NCBI GenBank assembly: GCA_022496205.1 | Contig: WTXD01000312.1 | Span: forward strand, 1 to 12,693 | DNA length: 12,693 bases | Source: Gloeopeniophorella convolvens | Taxonomy: Eukaryota; Basidiomycota; Agaricomycetes; Russulales | Reading direction: 5' to 3' | Part shown: positions 9,479 to 12,693 of the stretch, piece by piece | How positions within the stretch are numbered: position 1 is the stretch's first letter | How the letters are laid out: each line of letters opens with the position of its first letter | Notes under the pieces: generated by a model | The model's database searches: none | Seen by the model: the letters and a program-made list of their open reading frames with translations, nothing else | Told to the model about the DNA's origin: nothing | Position numbers and translations under genes: made by a program

Positions 9479-10542
9479 CTACACAGTATTCGTCATGCAC
9501 CCGACGAAGCAGTTTAAGGAGATCAGTGGACCAGAACCCCGCGCTCGCGTTTTCGACGCGCGATCGCGCGATGCCGCCACAGCGCGTGCATCCTCGTATC
9601 GCTCGCCCCGCTCGCCGTACGCAATCAGAAGGGAAAGCGTTTCGTTGCAGTCTCGATACCAGTCCTCTGTAACGCCAGCGCAGAGAGGACGTGGTTCTGA
9701 AGCGTGCATCAGCAACTTCTGGGTGGCAGGAAGGGTGCCACTACTCACGATTGTGACTGGCTTGCTGCCCAGGTGCTCCGGGGCGCGAGCATCTACCCAC
9801 TCATCGAGTCGCTTCTGCGCAAACCAATAAACTCTGAGCAAGACTTCGTTACTCAGAAGCATTGGATGAGCGCGGTTCTCAACGAAGTTATCCCAGGTCG
9901 CTTCATCGTGCATAAACTCCTTTCGGAGAAAGGAGACGATCCTAGTGTGCGTGCTCTGAGCATCTTCGGCGGGTGCGGGAGACAACTTTAGCAACGCGTG
10001 TGGTCTCCGATCAGAACGGGCATGCTGATCCTGAGTCCTTGGGCTTTCCGTGAAGACTGCAAAGGTGCGGGTGACGACGGAGGATCCATTCCGTAGTCCG
10101 AGTGTTGCGAGCGAGACGCTTCGGTGTCTTGGGGGCGTCGTTGCGAGAGTGCTTGGCTACGATGCGCCGACGACGATCCAGAAGCATACTCGCGATCCAA
10201 GGGTATTGCTGAGTCATTCCGTTTGAGCTTCTTCGGGCGAGCAGGGTAATCATAGGGCATGGATGCATGTCGCACCGATGCACTAGCCTCGGAGGATGGA
10301 CTAGGAATTTCAGAGGGATCGTAGCGCGCTTGGTTGGCATGAGTCGCATTGGTCTCCCGCTTGCGTTTCCTGCCGCCATCGGCCCTCCGATCCGGCTCAT
10401 GGTCTGCCTGACTGACGGGTGTGCTTTCAAGGCCAAGTGCGTTGGACATGGGCGTGAGCGGTTGCATGCTGCTCGGAACCGGTGCAAGAGGAACCGAGCT
10501 CAGTAATGTACCGGCCTCAGCGTTGAGAAGTGGTGTCTGCAT
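9479..10542 (-). CDS. Unrecognised, probably nuclear protein, one frameshift
   Basis: No known domain recognised. The first frame runs from ATG 10542 (MQTPLLNAEAGTLLSSVPLA) to a TAA at 9990-9988 and is Ser/Pro-rich, with two basic clusters, GGRKRKRET and RPKKLKRND, that look like nuclear localisation signals. It ends RISMPVLIGDHTRC. The signal then continues without a gap in another frame: LKLSPAPAEDAQSTHTRIVS, FLRKEFMHDEATWDNFVENR, LLRVYWFAQKRLDEWVDAR, ending at 9479. The second part looks helical and folded. Loss of one base in the CTAAAG at about 9986-9990 would join them into about 354 aa. A 32-nt GT-AG interval at the same place has the right length to restore frame but is shorter than any other intron here. 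It lies head-to-tail behind the gene at 10659-12329, 116 bases apart. Confidence 0.6.
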
Positions 10543-10658
10543 AGCCGAGGCAGCAAAGTCTACAATCTATCGAAAAGACGGTGTGAGCGCGCCAGAAGAA
10601 GACATCATTAAGTTGATTACGAACACTTTCCACGACGATCGTCACTGTTCTGTCTGAA
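10543..10658 (-). promoter_or_regulatory. Leader with in-frame uORF or 5' UTR intron
   Basis: In the frame of the ATG at 10542 an earlier ATG ATG (10608-10603) opens a 13-codon reading MMSSSGALTPSFR that ends in TAG at 10569-10567. The frame then continues IVDFAASA into MQTPLL. The interval 10620-10567 starts GTAATC, ends GATAG and is 54 nt, so it could instead be a leader intron that removes the short ORF. A third reading is that the TAG is a nonsense change and the true start is 10605. Confidence 0.4.
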
Positions 10659-12329
10659 TCAACTTTGAGGTTCGCCGACTGACTGGGTCTCTGTGCCCTC
10701 TGCAGATATCCGCATCAAGGTCTGGCGATACTTCCCGCGCATCGTGAGCACCTTTGCAGGACCTGGACATGACACGTCAGTGTCACTGCCAATAGTAAAT
10801 GGAGAAACCCTCACCATCGATGCGGGATGGACCGCTTTGCAACGCCCCACATACATCGCTGGCGTCCGCCCAGAAGAACCCTCGCCTGCAGTCTTGAGCG
10901 GAACGCGGACCTCCGCCAGCTCGTCAGTCTGAGTCCGCCGGTCCTCGATCAGCAAAGTTATCATGCGGAGCTTCGTGCTCGATGACTGCGAGCGACGTGA
11001 GCCCGCCGAAGATGGTGTGGGTGATGCCTTGCGGGTCGCGGACGAGGGCGCGCGACCCGACGTTGCCACAGAGGATGAAGACAGAGGAGGTTCCCAGATT
11101 CTCGGAGGGGGCGGGGTCGACTCTTGCGTCCGTTTCTGCGATTGCTCCGTTGCACTGGGTAGCCCGCCTTCAGAGTAAGAAGCGTAGTAATCGTCTGCGT
11201 AGTCGTGGAGGTACTTTCGGAAGGCACCGCTGGCGCTGGGGGCGGAGGGTGGAAATCTGCGGCATCATTTACTTTCACTCTGCTCTTCTGCTGGCTCTGG
11301 GGACGCGACGGTATGGTTGATCCAGACGTACTGGGAGCAGAGGAAGCCTGAGATGACGCAGAATGCGGATACGCGGACTGTGGTTGCTCGTACTGCCGAG
11401 CACCAGCGTCGGCATGGGAAGAGATTGGGCGGGGTGTTTGAACTGGAGAAGCCTTTGGTTTGGCTTTGCCCTTATTCGCGCCACTGCGCGGTTTCGCCGG
11501 GGGTGGTGGCCGTTGTTGACTACGACCGGCGACCGGTGAAGAGGTCGCTTCGCCCCAAGACTCCCTGGGCGGCGCCGCTGCGGGTATAGAACTCGTAACT
11601 GCCACAGAGGGTGTGGGAGATGGGGCTGCCAACGGCGACGGTTTCCTGCGCCTCTTCGGTGTAGACGCGGAGGCAGGCGAAGTCACTGGCGGTGTGGACC
11701 TTGGTGACTGTGCGGCGTCTGCAAGGACGTGTAGGTTCGCGTCTGATGATCTTGGTGTTCCCGAGGTGCTGCTGCGCGCCTCGGAACCAGCCCGAAAAAG
11801 TGACCTGTATGGGCCAGTCGTAGGCAGGCCCTGGTCGAGACCGCCAGTGTGCGCGGCGCTGAGCTCCGGCGTGTTCACGTAGCCTTCAACGCAGAAAACA
11901 GAGGTCCCGTCGGCGGATACGACATTGTTGTACTCAGAAGCCGGACGGGGTATTGCGTCAGGAGCCGGGATAAAGACAGTCGACGAAGATGGGTGGGGGG
12001 AAGTGAAAGTAGATGATTGACGAATGAGGGTCGTACTGGGTGGCACCTCTGGTTTCGGACCTTCGGAGTCGACGGGACTGTCGTCGTCGTCGTCGACCGG
12101 AGACTGCAGGCGACCCTGTTGGAACAATGAGCATATATGCGGTATGCAGCGCCAGAAAGCTGACCTTAAGGCCGGACATTTGATCGTTATCTCTGGAACA
12201 CTATTGAGACAAATGATTCGGCCAGAGACATAGTAATACTACGTACGATTCATCCGAGTCCAACGAGCGTCGCTTTGGCCTGCCAGCCTCGGGCCTTGCA
12301 GCGTAATCGCTGTCGTAATCGTCTTCCAT
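10659..12329 (-). CDS. Unrecognised multi-exon protein with disordered N-terminus, four frame breaks
   Basis: No named domain recognised. Exons 12329-12243 (MEDDYDSDYAARPEAGRPKR), 12200-12165 (36 nt), 12115-10815 and 10762-10659; introns 12242-12201 (42 nt), 12164-12116 (49 nt) and 10814-10763 (52 nt), in phase at each junction. Residues about 40-310 are Ser/Pro-rich with an Asp run and look disordered. The C-terminal 200 residues look folded, but the signal moves between frames: VNDAADFHPPPPAP, then AFRKYLHDYADDYYASYSEG, then SSVFILCGNVGSRALVRDPQ and GITHTIFGGLTSLAVIEHE, then MITLLIEDRRTQTDELAEVR, then FWADASDVCGALQSGPSRID joined by splicing to GPAKVLTMRGKYRQ. Breaks lie near 11238-11242, 11107-11111, 10965-10975 and 10873-10880; the first two are in runs of five C. 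A working gene would be about 510 aa. The start is strong: acidic N-terminus and a consistent exon chain. Confidence 0.7.
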
Positions 12330-12693
12330 TGAAAGAGCGGGGGTGTATACTGACGGAGAAGGAGCGACGGGTTCTAGCAGTCGACAGCAGGGGAGTGGGA
12401 GGGACTGGGGACACAGGGACGAGCATCGTTTTGAAGGGGGTGTGTCTCAGAACTGTGAATACTTCCGAGAAAGGCGAACAAAGGAGCAGCCACAACTCAG
12501 CTTCCTTTCTTGCTAGCCGATCAACTCAACAAGAAATTGGTTGACGCGCGATCAGCAGCTGCGAACACAGCAGTGCCTCGCTGTGCTTTGTTTGATCAAC
12601 TGGCTTAAGCACCACTTCAGATTGAATGTTGCCATCTCCAGGTATGCGACGTTGTTGAGCTCAAGGGGAGGGTCTATCAAGGCAGTAGCATAT
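12330..12693. other. Right-end region, promoter of the minus-strand gene
   Basis: Minus-strand sequence just upstream of the ATG at 12329 is pyrimidine-rich (CCCCAGTCCCTCCCACTCCCC), like the other leaders in this window. No TATA box is clear. A minus-strand frame is open from the right edge to a stop at 12552, 47 codons without motifs, and may or may not be the end of a neighbouring gene. Confidence 0.4.

Noticed and set aside
9986..10017. 32-nt GT-AG interval that would restore frame in the 9479-10542 gene
   Set aside because: Shorter than every other intron here (42-89 nt) and below the usual size for such fungi, with no branch site; a one-base loss is simpler.
10961..11178. Plus-strand ORFs opposite the 10659-12329 gene
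   Set aside because: Shadows of the coding strand; no motifs and no start context.
10873..11242. Programmed ribosomal frameshifting as the cause of the frame changes
   Set aside because: Four changes in one gene without a slippery-site pattern, and similar breaks in unrelated genes; error or decay is far more likely.
12552..12693. Minus-strand frame open from the right edge (ends LIKQSTARHCCVRSC)
   Set aside because: 47 codons with no motif, no splice site that I could fix and unremarkable codon use; cannot be told from chance at a window edge.

Overview
The window is ordinary nuclear DNA of a filamentous fungus, most likely an agaricomycete basidiomycete. The evidence is small GT-AG introns of 42-85 nt breaking almost every gene, GC-rich codon use, CT-rich leaders before start codons, and best family fits to proteins typical of that group. 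No prokaryotic operon, CRISPR array, rRNA or tRNA was seen. All gene models were built by eye from reading frame, splice sites and family motifs.

Layout, left to right. (1) 1-825, minus: the 5' part of a metallo-beta-lactamase-fold hydrolase, four exons, broken by three frameshifts and running off the left edge. (2) 918-1212: a 295-bp MITE-like element with 71/72-bp terminal inverted repeats and a possible 3-bp target duplication, sitting 92 bp upstream of the hydrolase start. (3) 1278-1454, minus: a doubtful short ORF. (4) 1937-3187, plus: an intact three-exon FAM72-family zinc-binding protein with long disordered arms. (5) 3984-5369, plus: an unrecognised protein with an N-terminal PPPY motif and a CaaX-like Cys-Val-Ile-Cys C-terminus, with one apparent frameshift. 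(6) 5724-6079, minus: a weak two-exon small gene, divergent from (7). (7) 6192-7363, plus: an intact lactonase of the 7-bladed beta-propeller family (carboxy-cis,cis-muconate cyclase / 6-phosphogluconolactonase type). (8) 7628-8965, minus: an intact four-exon old yellow enzyme, convergent with (7). (9) 9479-10542, minus: an unrecognised, probably nuclear protein with one frameshift. (10) 10659-12329, minus: an unrecognised multi-exon protein with a long disordered N-terminus, a conserved-looking C-terminal part and four frameshifts. The last 360 bp hold nothing I can support.

How they work together: I see no convincing pathway. The lactonase, the flavin ene-reductase and the broken hydrolase are all small-molecule enzymes, but this could be chance. 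The most notable things are the CACTG-ended MITE by the decayed hydrolase, the putatively prenylated PPPY protein, the fungal FAM72 protein, and about nine frame breaks concentrated in four genes while three conserved genes are clean. That pattern must be separated into assembly error and real gene decay before any of those proteins is used.
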